The notes beneath the pieces were generated by a model. It ran no database searches and was not told where the DNA came from. It saw only the letters and a program-made list of their open reading frames with translations. Below, in pieces: positions 11,775-26,700 of a DNA stretch of 64,000 bases. Both the position numbers and the translations under genes were made by a program. Every line of letters starts with the position of its first letter. The stretch's first letter is position 1. Source of the stretch: Atrina japonica. Its lineage: Eukaryota > Mollusca > Bivalvia > Pterioida > Pinnidae. The stretch spans positions 306,501 to 370,500 of the forward strand of contig BROG01000509.1 of assembly GCA_030159075.1 (NCBI GenBank). The letters run 5' to 3'.

Positions 11775-14700
11775 CTGAAACAAGAGGAATAGCTTACATA
11801 AGGAAAAAAAAAGTATATTTTAAGCGTCAAAGATACAAAAAATTTAATCAGATTTTAAGACCAATAACATCATTACTGTATGTGTACTTATTTTGGCAGT
11901 ATTCTAATATTAGCGCTAAATCAAAAGCAGCGCTAAATTTTCTCCATCCTGTCATTTTGTATACACGACAAAGCTAATGAAATTGCTTGCGCGAATTTAA
12001 GATTGCGCTAATAAGTCTATACTCCCTTAGAGCGCTAAAATATGAGTGCACTAATTTAAATGAGGTTCTGTACTTATTGAAAATTTATCGAGAGACTGAA
12101 AACTTATTGTCTGAAATGTGAGGTGGTCTTTAGGTGAGGTTCCAGTGTACGGTGGAAACTCACCTTTGAGTCCACCTAACTGACTGAAAGTGATCTGAAT
12201 AGTCAGGTGGTCTCCTATTAAAGTGAGAGCCAGGACTCCCTGAAATTTATCTATTGCCAAATGTCTGACACATGGCTGTCCATGTGCTTTTTTTGGACGT
12301 CATTCGATTGTGATGTCACAATCACACAAGAGATTGATGGGCCATTTAATTGTGACGTCATAATGGAAAAGTCTGCCAAAAGGTGTCATGTCAGGAATTT
12401 GGCGATTGGTCAATTTTAAGGGACTTAATATCTAAGGTCTTAAATGAGATGTGAAGTTTCACCATACTCTATATGTACTGGTACTTATCTTAGTATACAT
12501 GTATTTCAATTTCATCATATTTATAGGTCTTGAAGTATTTGATGTAATCATGAATTGGCACTATCAGTGACATGCTTTGTTAAAATTTTTGTAATTTCAT
12601 ATTTCAGTTTTCATTATCTCTTCCCTTATACATGTAATCAAGTTCTTGTAATCAGTACTGACACTCTGTTAAAGCAGTGAGTTAGCCGACGCATAATTCA
12701 ATTTAGGTGTGAGATGGTATGCCGGCAGCCAAGTCAAACATGGGTACTCCGGTGCCCTCCCACAGCGAGGACCCCGAACGCCAACATCATAGCAAATGAG
12801 AGACATTGATATAAGTTGACATAACTTGTTTGTCAATCATTGCAAAATAAATAAAGTTTAAACTTAAAGCCCTTGTAAGAGAAGTGTGATTAGCATTTAC
12901 TCACCAATATCTGTAATCAGCTGTTTAGCTGCATGAGGGGTCAGCTCGGGGATTCGTAAGATCTCTTCGCAGTATTTATTCATTGTCCCTCGAGACAGTG
13001 ACTCCAGCCACAAGTCCGCCTTGTGATCCGGCAACTCTGTAAAAGAGGAATAAGCCATTACCACTATAGCCCAATTCACATATCTTGGAAGGGCGTAGTA
13101 ACCTTTTGATTATGATACGGATGATTCTACTCACTTTTGGGTTATGGCAAGCTGCACGGGAATAACGTTTATTCTTGACTCCTAGGTATGGTGAAAAGTA
13201 GGAACGATTATTCTTGCCAGGGTAATTTTATTGTCATTATGCTTTATCATATACCTAAAATTGTACAGGTCATCGAAGGGTTCAGCAAGACTCGATCCAC
13301 CCAGCCAGGTTATATGGATTTAATCATTTTACTATACCACCAACTGCTTTTTAGGTGATTTTTCTTCAGATTTCTACAAAAATCTAATAGATATTATCTC
13401 TCAAATATAATGCTTTAATTTACTGAAAAATTATCATTTACTGCATTTCTTTTAAAGATGACAATCCCCAAATCAAGATGCACAGGGATTAAAAAAAGAC
13501 CTATACACGATCTCAAAACGCATTGAGAGTTCCTAACACATGTATAAACGATATAAATCTCATCCAACAAAAAGCTGATTTTATAGAAACTTTGGGTTTC
13601 TTTTTATATTCTCTTTAGTTGATGTAGTTGTAATCAACTCAGATAAAAAAAAAAAAAACATTTAAATTCACAGGAAGATAAAAATTTTGACCATATATAC
13701 AACAATCTGTGAAAGATTGCATTTAACATGTTTTAACATGTTTTAACATGTTCAATTTATTGATGGTTTACTCCACACTCATTAAATGTATAGTAATACA
13801 TGTAATTATATGAAGTCATCAATTTTCTACTAATGGAAAAGAAAACACATTTACAGGGAGATAACTCATGTGATTCTGCAAGTTAACTGACAGACTTCAA
13901 AACATTCTTGGCTTAGGAGTCTGTGAATCGCAAATTTAAACTGAATACAGAAGAAAGTCGGTGAGGTTTACTCTTAGTGTATGATACTCTAGACAACTTA
14001 ATCATGAAGGCCAAAATCAAATTTTATAAATTTCAAAAATTATAAAATAGGAAAATTAAATTATTGTCATGAATAGATGTAACTGATGAAGACGATGCAC
14101 ACAGAATGGGGTATTGAGATATAGATTCTGGACAGACACATATTTATTTTATATTTTTTGTATTTTAAGAGAGAAAAAATGATAAACATACCAGTGTCAT
14201 CTGTGCATGGAAGTTTTCCATGCTTCAACGCAACAAGCACCGCTGGGTTGTCCTGCATTGTAAATGGCTCCAGATGCTGTGGCAACGTCAGCATGTATTG
14301 TCCTATCTGTAAACGTAAAGAATAGTCAAATTTAACATATTAACCCTTCTACCCCCTACGTATCTAAATGGAATGCTCTTTTTTGTTTCCTTTGATTTGA
14401 TACTTAATGTTTTACGCCACATTCAAACAATTTTTTAGGTTATACGGTGGCTGCCAGTTTTTTGTGGTAGAGGAGAGAACAGAGTTATAATGTACTGAGG
14501 AAGAGACCACCGGCCTACTGCAAGTAAACTAACAAACTTTCTCACAAAAATCAGCTTAGGATCTAACGGACTTGAACCTGTGCTGACCAGAAGTGAGAGA
14601 CTTCATGGTTCAAAGTGTGATGCTCTAACCACTCTGCCATGGAAGTCCCTCTTTTTGGTTTTCAAAGACCAGTCTATTATTGTACAGTAAAAATTAAATT

Positions 14701-17700
14701 TACTTCGAATCCGAGATATCCGAAATTCACGATAACCGAAATTTTAAATTTACATATTTTCTAAACTTATTGGACAATGAACAGACTTACTCTGGTTACC
14801 GCTAAATTTGAATTGGATTAAAATAAGTATTAATTACCCTCTCACCTTTACTTGTTAATGCGAGCTGATTGTCCTGTGTTTTTTGCAGGTAAACAAAGAA
14901 TTAATTACAATGCTTTTGCTTATGAAAAATGAATCGTCAATCACTGAAAGTTATTTCGAGTTGATAAATGTTTTTTCTGTAATATTTCAACATTTTGGAC
15001 TGGAAATATACTCAGAGACAAGTGAAATTTCATGATAAATACTTTGAGATATCCAGAGAAAAAGTAGTACAGTGAAACTTATATATATATAAAGACTCCC
15101 TTAGGGACAGAACAAAACCAGTCTTCATAGGGAGGTGGTCTTTATATAGAGGTTGATTTGTACACAACTGGTACTATTAAAGACAGCAAAAAAATGGTCT
15201 TTGTGACCAGGTGATCTTTGTACACAGGTGGTCACTAAAGAAGGTTTTACTGTATAAATGTATAGTAAAAAAATCGGGATCTGTCATTGAATTTTGACAT
15301 AACTGAAATTTCGACATAACAAGATTTCACTATATATACCTTCGTAATATATTCCTGAGGTGATAAACTGAAAGTAGGAAGGTCAGAGGTCAAGGCTCCT
15401 CCTGCACTTTTTGACGTCCATATCTGGTCAACAGACAATAAGAAACAGATTAAGAGTAATAATTATATAATAATTAACATGATCAACATTACTGTAGTAA
15501 CTTGTCAGTGGGTCAATATAAATACATACGGTACAGAAGCTTTTCAGTGGGTCGACATTTCTACATATACTAAACTTACAGTCGGTCAAAGTTACTACAT
15601 ACAGTAACCTTTCGGTGGGTTAACAATTTAGCTTTCAAATGCCTATACGAATGTAACAAATCATATCTAAATGTACTTAAATGCAAGTAACAGGGCTGAC
15701 CGGGTCAACCATATACTATGGTATGTTTACACCACACTTCAACTGGACAGAGTAGCTCAATTGGTGGAGTGCCAGTTCTTCAATACAAAAGTCCCTGGTT
15801 CAATCCCTGGTCTTGCCAGATTCTCAGAGGTGAGATTTCATCTCCTGTCCACACAGCTCTATGCCTAGATAGAGGGTAAATGGTCTAGGATGTGCAGTTT
15901 GATTACCTTCATCAGATTGTACAAGTGCAGTGGCAGTTAAAAAGCCGTTGGAAATACGGATTACTCAAGCAAGGACACACACACACTAAACATCTCTCTC
16001 CCTGCCTCACAGAGACGAGTGGCGAGGGCTCTAAGTAGTCACACCACTCGTTAAATCAAGTTAAAGCAAGCAACTTTGAGACACTTACCTCCATGACTGA
16101 GACGTTTGTCAGGTAGCCTTTCAGAGGCGCAAAAACAATGTCAAATGAAAATTTGTGTACATCCTCACTGAGTCCACATAATTCCTTCCGTGTGTCCTCT
16201 AGAACAGATGGTGTATCTCCTTAAAAAACAAAATCTTTTTTTAAAACAGCAAATTTAAACAATAGAATTAATATCATGATCAGTTTGTAGATACAGTGCT
16301 CTTTTCTTGTTTTATTACCTATAGGTACTTTCTCCAACAAGAGGCACCATGGGCCACATCACTCACCTGAACTGTGCCCCCTCAAAGTAAACCCCTCCCT
16401 TTCATTAGCATTAACATCTGTTTTATAATATACACAGTACTACTTTCCTGTAGAGTTTTGTCAAAATCTCTTTGGTGGTTTCGAAGAAAAAGCTGACAGT
16501 GTGAAAAATAGTTTAGATATTCCCTTTCCTTTCCTGCAGTCTTAAACAATTCATACAAATTCAAAAATCAGATTTCAACAGCATTCTCTCACAGAAACAT
16601 TTCTTTAACTAATTTTAAAAAGTACAACATATAAAATGAGTACATTATAATGAACAAAAGGGGAGAAAATCAAGGAAAATCTTATAAAAATGAATGAAAA
16701 TGACAGTCTCAGAAGACATCAAAAATTAATTTTTCGATTTTAAGAAGTTAACAAACTTGCACAATTATGTAGATTACCCAGATGTAATTAGTTTTTCAAT
16801 CCGTGCAGCTGTTCTGGATTTTAAAAAGGGGTACTTTCTGGGACCTACTTGCTTCCTCAAATGTTTCAATAAATCCCTGAAGCAGTTTCAAAAACAAGCT
16901 GACAGTGTGAAAATTAGATTTTATGATGATAATATAGTCCAAGTGTAATGTGATATACCTTCTTCAATTTTGTTGACTAATGTTTCCAAGGCAACAATGT
17001 CATCTTGTTTACTAAGAAACAATGATGCATGTGCATGAAGTGCTGAAGTTTTCCCGAAAAATCTGTAAAAGAGGAGAGCTGAATGTTACTAAAAATAGCA
17101 ATATCAAATGTCACACTGCTCTCTATAAAGAAATTACCATGGATGGACCAAAAATGTAGACATAAGTTTGACATTTCAAAACAGATCATTGCTCAAGAAC
17201 AGGCTACACCTTCAGTATGACTGAAGCCAAGTTATACAGTGGAACCTCGCTATTAAGACCACCTGTCTGACTGACTCAAAGTGGTCTGACTAGTCCAAAT
17301 GTGTCTTTAGGGTGAATGGGTTAACTACAACATTGGAAATAGACTAAGTTCAAACCAGGGTCATATTTTGCAAGAAGATGCCAGATTAATTTAGAATCGG
17401 CAGCAAGGGCATGTGCTAAGAATCATAAGATGCACATGTCATGCAAGTTTAATTTATGTATGAGAGGTCAAAGCAGGTAAACCTGACCTCAATCGATTTT
17501 CTTAATTGGACACCAATGCTGGTGCTACAGCAAATGCATCCCCTCAACCATGTCAACTTTGTAAAGATAGGCTAAAATGCACTGAAGCAGAACTATAATT
17601 ATCCTTTGAGTAAATGTGATTTGGTCTAAGTTTACTGTGTCCAACAGTTGACATTTTAATTAGAACACCAGTTAGGACATCCATTTTTTTTCGGTGGGGA

Positions 17701-20700
17701 GGGGGTTATTATCATATTAAGGACAAGGATACATCTACTGAAAACCCAAGATATTTTGTCTATAACCCTTTCACCTTACAGTATCTTAATTACACAATAT
17801 AAAGTGATAATAAAAACAGTTTCATTGTTTTGAATTCATTAAATGATCTAGAGTTACTTTCATTTCTAGAAATCCTTACCTCAATTTTCCTATCTCCTTC
17901 ACAGGAGAGTTCGGACTTGTGTAGTGTGCCACTGAATGTGTCATACTGGTGACAATTACACCATCCAACTCATCCATATGCATGATAAGGTCACCTGACA
18001 AAGAAAATGAATATTCATGAGGTCTGACATCGCTTGATTCATCTACTGTGAGTTGTAATTTATCTATAAACAAGCATTCTGTAAATATTGATGAATCAAT
18101 ATTTGACCTTTACCTACATGACCTATGAATCTAGTGAATATGAGCAATTTCAAAACTTTAACCAAAATATGGTTCCTCTGTATCCATGTGGTTGAAAGCA
18201 TCACAATGTAAAACATGAAATCAGTGAGTTTGAGTCCTGCTGGAGCCTAAGCTGATTTTGTGAGAAAGTTTGCCAGTTTACTTGGGGAAGGCCTGTGGTC
18301 TCCACAAGTCTGAATGACTTGTCTGTATAGACTTACAGCAATATCATATCATTACTGAATGATACATAAAGACTTACTGCGAATCTGAATGATACTTAAA
18401 GACTTACTACAAGTCTGAATGATACATAAAGACTTACTACAAGTCTGAATGATACTTAAAGACTTACTACAAGTCTGGATGATATGTAAAGACTTACTTC
18501 AAGTCTGAATGATACATAAAGACTTACTACAAGTCTGAATGATACGTAAAGACTTACTACAAGTCTGAATGATACTTAAAGACTTACTACAAGTCTGGAT
18601 GATATGTAAAGACTTACTACAAGTCTGAATGATACTTAAAGACTTACTAAAAGTCTGAATGATACTTTAAGACTTACTACAAGTCTCAATGATACTTAAA
18701 GACTTACTACAAGTCCGAATGATACATAAAGACTTACTGCAAGTCTGAATGATACTTAAAGACTTACTAAAAGTCCGAATGATACTTTAAGACTTACTAC
18801 AAGTCTCAATGATACTTAAAGACTTACTACAAGTCCGAATGATACATAAAGACTTACTACAAGTCTGAATGATACTTTAAGACTTACTACAAGTCTGCAT
18901 GAAGCATAAAAATTAACACAACTCCGAATGATACTTAAATATCAGGACTTACCACAAGTCTGAATGATACGTAAGGGCTTGCCACAGGTCCGAATGATAC
19001 TTAAAGACTTACAAGAAGTCTGTATAATACACAATACTTATCACAAGTCCGAATGATACATATAGACTTACCACAAGTCTGAATTATATGTAAGGACTTA
19101 GCAAAAGTCTGAATGATACGTATAGACTTACCACAAGTCTGAATGATACATATAGACTTACCACAAGTCTGAATTATATGTAAGGACTTGCCACAGGTCT
19201 GAATGATACATATAGACTTACCACAAGTCTGAATTATACGTAAGGACTTGCCACAGGTCTGAATGATACTTAAAGACTTACTACAAGTCTGAATAATAAT
19301 ACATATAGACTTACCACAAGTCTGAATTATATGTAAGGACTTGCCACAGGTCTGAATGATACTTAAAGACTTACTACAAGTCTGAATGATACATATAGAC
19401 TTACCACAAGTCTGAATTATACGTAAGGACTGCTGGAAATGAGACCAGTATTCATCCTCTCCAGCTTTGTGGCTTGTTTTATATTTCTCTTTGATGTTTG
19501 TCAAAACACGTCGGAATTCTTTGCTATAATTACTGAAGTACGTCTGGAAAATCAATGAAATTGAAACTATACTTATACATGTGTATATCTTTAATCTAAA
19601 TATAAACTGTTGTAAATAAGATTTTGTTGTAAATTCTCTGTAGGCCAGGTTTATCAAACAACTTTTTGTTGACTTCAGTCAAATATGATTTCTTTTTAAA
19701 TTATTTTCCAAGTAATACACTACACCAATACTAAATTGTTTGTATGATAATATTTTCCAAGTGTATCTAAACAAAACAATAAATATACAGTAATCAAAAA
19801 TTATGAAACTCATATCTCAGCAACCTGGAAATTTTCACTCCCATTTAAATTTCGCCATTTTTGCAAAAATGACTGGGGGCAAAAATAACCAGGGGTGAAA
19901 ATAACCAGAGGTGAAAATTATCATGGAGAAAATAACCAGGGTTGAAAATTACCAGGGGAGAAAATAACCAGAGGTGAAAATTATCAGGGAGAAAATAACC
20001 AGGGGTGAAAATTATCAGGGAGAAAATAACCAGAGGTGAAAATTATCAGGGAGAAAATAACCAGGGTTGAAAATTACCAGGGGAGAAAATAACCAGAGGT
20101 GAAAATTATCAGGGAGAAAATAACCAGGGTTGAAAATTACCAGGGGAGAAAATAACCAGAGGTGAAAATTATCAGGGTGAAAATAACCAGGGGTGAAAAT
20201 AACCAGAGGTGAAAATTACCAGGGGAGAAAATAACCAAAGGTGAAAATTATCAGGGAGAAAATAACCAGGGGTGAAAATAAGCAGGGGTGAAATTAACCA
20301 GGGGTGAAATTTCCAGGTATACAGTAATTCAGCATCAAAAGCAATTCTTGTGCTTAGAAAAATAAGATGTATATGTACACACCATGTAACTTCAGTTGAG
20401 GTATGAACTGTAGAAGCAGGTAAAACTGACCTCTACCAATGTTCTAAACCAGACAGCCAGCATAACAACAGCATAAGCTCTCCTCAACTTCATTGATGTG
20501 AGGTTATAAAATGGAAAAATGGTTTTTTTTGAAATTCTAACTTTTTACTGCACTTTAAGTTTGTTTTGTGATTGTGGACCCAGCAGGGATTAAGTGTGCA
20601 GATTGCTGAAGACAAGATATGACTGTGTGGCTTACCTTCAAAGCATCCATCATAAACACGTAACCACACCCATCTGTCAACTCCATACATCTCTCATTGG

Positions 20701-23700
20701 ACTGTAATAAAAACAGAAAAACAAGTCATCACAAGTGATACAAATCTTCTCACACTTTTACAAACTCAAGGGCAATAACTACATAAACACTGGGTAAAAG
20801 CAGTACCAAAAGCAAACTTGTCTAGGATATTGTCATACTGAACACTTCTATCAAGTTTCATATAATTCTGTTGAGAAATGCAGAAGCTAGAATAAGCCGA
20901 CAAAGAAAATTTAACAAAATGAAGGGCGATAATTTCGAAAAATAAAGGAGCAAGTAGCACCAAAGGAAAATTTATCTGAAACACTGTCATACGAAATAAT
21001 TGTATCAAGTTTTGTAAAATTCTGCCGAAATTTTTTTTTTATTCCTGTACTGAAAGACCTGATTACTAGGTATCAGACGTACATATACAGATCTTCGGTG
21101 AGTTGAACTTCAATGAGTCAAATTTCTTTATGTTTCGAGCTATTGACAAAGTCCCGAATAATTTTGTAATTCAACACTACTTATAATCAATTCATAGTTC
21201 AAACATTTACGTCTTGAATTTCTCAATGTTGCGAATAAATTTTTGGGCCCCATTTATATAAAAACAAAAAATACCTACAAATAATTCAAAGTCAAAATTT
21301 ACATCTGTATGAAAGTGTCCAATGACAATTCTTCTTATTCTCATAAACAATCAATGTTTTAATTTCAGGAAAATTTAGTTAATTTTAGCACTAAATATTA
21401 GATATCAAGACCGTATATGTCTTATATGGTTTCGAAGTACACCTTATAGAACCTCTAAAACTGAAAGTCTTTAATTCTCTGTTACCATTTATGAGTTGAA
21501 GTCCCGATGATTCAAATTTTTCTAGGGGGTCCCTTGAATTTCGACTCATCAAAGTTTTACTGTACATCTCTAGATGCAAACAATTTCCTTATATTGCCAT
21601 TACAGTAAGACTTACCTCCCTTGCAACACTGAACAACTTATTGACCGAGCCTGCTAGCAGCTGGACAGTTTCAAAGACTTCTTCGTGATCCTGTTATAAT
21701 GAAAATAAGAAATGTTTTGAGACAGGAAAATATGTAAGCCCATACCTTCCCCATCCATTTGTATTCCCCGTGTGCAGGTGAAATTAGTAGGAACGCAGTT
21801 ATCATGAAAAGGTCTACTGTTTAAAAAAATATTCATCGAAGATCAATAAAAAGATGAAAAAAAATATTCATATAATAATTAACAAATTACAATTAAAATT
21901 TAGGTTTCAGGTAATATGGTGGATATTCAGCATTTTTCCAGAATTTTTTGTTTATTCAACTTGGCAGTGCATTTTTTTTTTTAACTAATTTTGGCTTTGG
22001 TTATTTAGTACTCGTAAATTAACTAGAGCATCATGCGACTGTATTTACTGGAGCGGGTCAAGGATACGTACCAGTCTGATAGCCTCTAGATCTTTACTGA
22101 GTACCTCTTCTTCTAATTCTCTGTATCTACAGATGTAGGGTCTGTATGGGGCATAGATCTCTTGTAGCAATTGGTCCAAACTTTTGATGTGTTGTTGACA
22201 GTCAGCTGTGAATATAACAGGCAATCTGATTGGTCAGAAATAATTAGATGGTACATTTGTACCTACCAAATAATAATTTTAAATGTTCAATGTAGGGATT
22301 AGGATGAAAATTCTTGCTTCCATTTTATCAGTATCAACAGCGGAACCAGTCTTAAGAGACCACCCATTCTGCCACTGAAATGTGGTCTCTTAAGACAGAT
22401 AATCTATCAAAAGAGGTTTAATTTACAGGATTTTTTTTTTTACAGAATTGTGTCTAGGTAGTCGTTTATGAGAGTGGTCTCTCAAGAAAGATTTCATTTG
22501 AAATAAAGTTTGTTTATTGTAATTATCTTCATATACATTGAAATCTCGTTATGTCAAAATCGGATGAGTTGAAATTCCGGTTATATCGAGGTTGAACAAC
22601 TTGTCCCGATTTTGACTGACAGATAAATAAACGTTAATTAAATTTCAGTTATCTAAAATTACGAATATCTCGAAGGAACAGGGGTGGTCCCTGAAACTTC
22701 AAGACAATGAGATTCTACTGTATGTCCTTCTTTCCCAGTTGATTTATTAGACGTATTAATCGTACAACTTACAGCAACTGTAATTTAATTACAGAGCAAT
22801 TATGAATTCAGTAAAAGTTCAGTTGAGTTGTGGGAAAGTCATTTTCAAGTATGAACTTTCTTCTTCTTCGTGAATTTTAAAATGAAGAGAGAGATCCAAG
22901 AACACTCAAGTGGCGTAAATAAGTTGGTGATTTGGAAGTCATCAAAAGTTTGATTGTTATGTGTTTTGTTTTACATCCTGCCAGGAATTTTTCACTTATA
23001 TTGAAATGTCTTCAGCTTTAGGTGAAGTGCCAAAACTTTTGACCTGTGCTATGGACTGATACCAATGCAGTGAGGGTTCTTTATGAGCCATGCTACCATA
23101 AGGGATCTTGGTTTCCAGTCTCATTCACTACTTTTTAAGTTTTAGTTATAACTTCATATTGAACCCAGAACCTACTGCTTGCAAGTCAAGCACTCTACCA
23201 CAACAATCAATTTCATCACAACAATACATTACGTTTCATGTGAGATTCCACAGCTTGTTCCATGCTTCTTGCAAATCTCTCTGATATCTGAAAAAGAAAA
23301 TCAACATCAGGGATGAGATTCCATAATAATGAACAAGATGTGAATATGAAACACAAATACATGTACCCCCCTCCCAACTGTATCGCAGTCCAAACTTTAA
23401 ATATTGCAATGTCCTACCCCAGGGGCATGTGATGTCAGTGAAGTGTCGGCAACCCTTAGATGAACTTTACACTTTATATGTAAGCGGAACGGAGTTACGT
23501 ACAAACAGACAGACAAATAGACACAGAGAGACAGACAGGTGATCCAAACACTATATGCCCCCGGTGGACCTTTCAGGCCAGGGGGCATAAAAATAAAGAA
23601 AATGGATCATTGGAAGGGGTTAAATGGGGACAATAAAGATTTGACATTGCAGCAAAATTTTGAAATGGAGAAATTCCTCCAGTCGGAGAAAGACTCTCAT

Positions 23701-26700
23701 CGCTGCAACATTAATATGCTCATTGATAAAGATTTGTCGCTAATTTAAAATTTAACAAGGCAGATATAAGTTAAAGACCAAAAGAAGGAAATGGCAGGGA
23801 AACTTACCTGCTTGAGATCTTTAAGGGCTGTCAGTGTATTTCGATTCTGCAAATATTTCTCAATACAACTTGACAGGGGTGGATCTAGTGTTGCTAAAGA
23901 TTCTGTTACTAAATCACAAACAACGGGTACCGGGTCTTCAAATACTTGGTTGCACCATTTTATCTGGAAAATAACAAAAGAGAAATACTTGTGATTTAAA
24001 CCATCAACCCTTTCAGTCACATATAAACCTGCCCGTTTCAAAGAATAGTTAAGTCCATTGTCAGAATTCAGGGGTGTATGATTTAGGATAAAAATTTTAT
24101 AATCATTTTACATGAATATACACTGGTTCACTTCTGAATTAAGACAGTGAACTACACTATTTCTTGAATTGGGTAAGTCTAAATGTGACTGCAGGCGTTG
24201 ACATGTGAGTGCAGGCGTTGACAAGTTAAGCCATCCATTTCCGTCTAGTCTATATCAAGGCCACCATGACCAAGTGGTTAGAGCATTGCACTTTGAACCA
24301 TGAAGTCTCTCACTTCTGGTCAGCACAGCTTCGAGTCCCACTGGAACCTAAGCTGATGAGTGATGTGAAAGTTTGTCAGTTTACTTGTGGAAGGTCGGTG
24401 GTCTCTTCCTAAGTACACTGTTACTGGCTTCTCTCCTCCACCACTAAAAACCAGGCCACCACCACCATATGACTGGAAAATTGTTGTGTGGTGTAAAAAA
24501 CTTCAAAACTTAAAAAATTCAAATGATAGTCTATCAGGTTTATCAGGTTTTTATAGTTTGTTTTAAAGATTTATCATTAAATTCTGAGTTGTATGGCAGA
24601 CATTTGTATTTGTTATTTTTACATCAGCAGCAGGCAACTGTTCGGGACAGAATGATAACAATTTAGCTACATGGACAAGTCCAGCCAATGGTTAAGTGTA
24701 CAGTTATCATTGTCATCCTTTCATTTGCATATTCATGAGTCCATTTTATATTTATATATCTAACACCTACTTCTAGCCAAGGACAGACTGATATTTATCA
24801 ATGCCTGTTTAGGTTGCACCCATAGCTTTGCTTTGGGAAGTAATACTGCCTGAATGGCAGCGAGGAAACTATTCTGCTTCCCAAACCAACACCGTGAGAG
24901 CATAGTGCCAACTGAAACAGGTATCAATAGATATAGTGCATCAAATGACAAAACCCAAAATACTATGCTATTTTTTTGTCCTCTACTGCCATCTACAGTA
25001 CTGTAAGTGATTCTGTTCATGGAAGATAACTCCATCTACATTCTGTTTATTAATTTTTTACCTGATTATGCCAAGTTGATAATAATTGGTCGTAGTACTC
25101 TGTCAGCCAATCTTTCACTGTCTCTTCTGAGCTGGAGTCAAGTAAATCCTTCCAGCTGCTGCATAAGTTGGACTATATAAAGATGAAAATTGTGATGACA
25201 TTTTATTAAACGTATTATTTTTTACATTCATGTCAAAACATACTTGAAATATAGTTTGTATCCATCTGTTATTGTATATATTGTATTTTATTACTGAGAT
25301 GCTTACAGATCTGTTTACATAGAATATAACCCAAGATCTGTTTATGTAATATACCATGTGACACATAATTTGACTGACATACCATATGATTTTTGTGACA
25401 CATCATGTGACTGACATACTATGTGACACTTGTGACACACAATGTGACTGACATACCATGTTACATTCGTGACACATTATGTGACTGACATACCATGCGA
25501 CACTTGTGACACACCATATGACTTACATACTATGTGACACTTGTGACAAATCATGTGACTGACATACCATGTTACATTTGTGACACATCATGTGACTGAC
25601 ATACTATGTGGCACTTGTGACACACAATGTGACTGACATACCATGTTACATTTGTGACACATTATGTGACTGACATACCATGTGACACTTGTGACACACC
25701 ATGTGACAAACATACTATGTGACACAATATGTGACTGACATACAATGCAACACTTGTGACACATCATGTGACTGACATACCATGCGACACTTGTGACACA
25801 CCATATGACTTACATACTGTGTAACACTTGTGACACATCATGTGACTGACATACTATGTGACACTTGTGACACATCATGTGACAGACATACTATGTGACA
25901 CTTGTGACACATCATGTGACTGAATACCATGCAACACTTGTGACACATTATGTGACTGACATACCATGCGACACTTGTGACACACCATAGGACTTACATA
26001 CTATGTGACACTTGTGACACATCATGTGAATGACATACTATGTGACACTTGTGACACATCATGTGAATGACATACTATGTGACACATCATGTGACTGAAT
26101 ACCATGCAACAGTTGTGACACATTATGTGACTGGCATACCATGCGACACTTGTGACATACCATATGACTGACATACCATGCAACACTTGTGACACATCAT
26201 GTGACTGACATACTATGCAACACTTGTGACACATCATGTGACTGACATACTATGTGACACTTGTGACACATCATGTGACTGACATACTATATGCAACACT
26301 TGTGACACATCATGTGACTGACATACTGTGACACTTGTGACACATCATGTAACTGACATACTATGCAACACTTGTGACACATCATGTGACAGACATACTA
26401 TGTGACACTTGTGACACATCATGTGACAGACATACTATGCAACACTTGTGACACATCATGTGACAGACATACTTTGTGACACTTGTGACATATCATGTGA
26501 CTGACATACCACGGAACACTTGTGACATACCTTGAACCACTTCAGAATACTGTGAAAAAGCATGTGACACTTGTGACTTACCATGTAGCATATTTTATGA
26601 CATACATTGTGACACTTGCAAGATACCTTGTGATTCACACCTACTGACATTTGTGACACATCTTGTGACATGTAGCATAATTTGTGACACACCATGTGAT

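Noticed and set aside
15671..15868. Possible tRNA gene near 15745 with A- and B-box-like text
   Set aside because: The sequence does not close a cloverleaf with matching acceptor stems, and it runs on into a SINE body; treated as SINE D.
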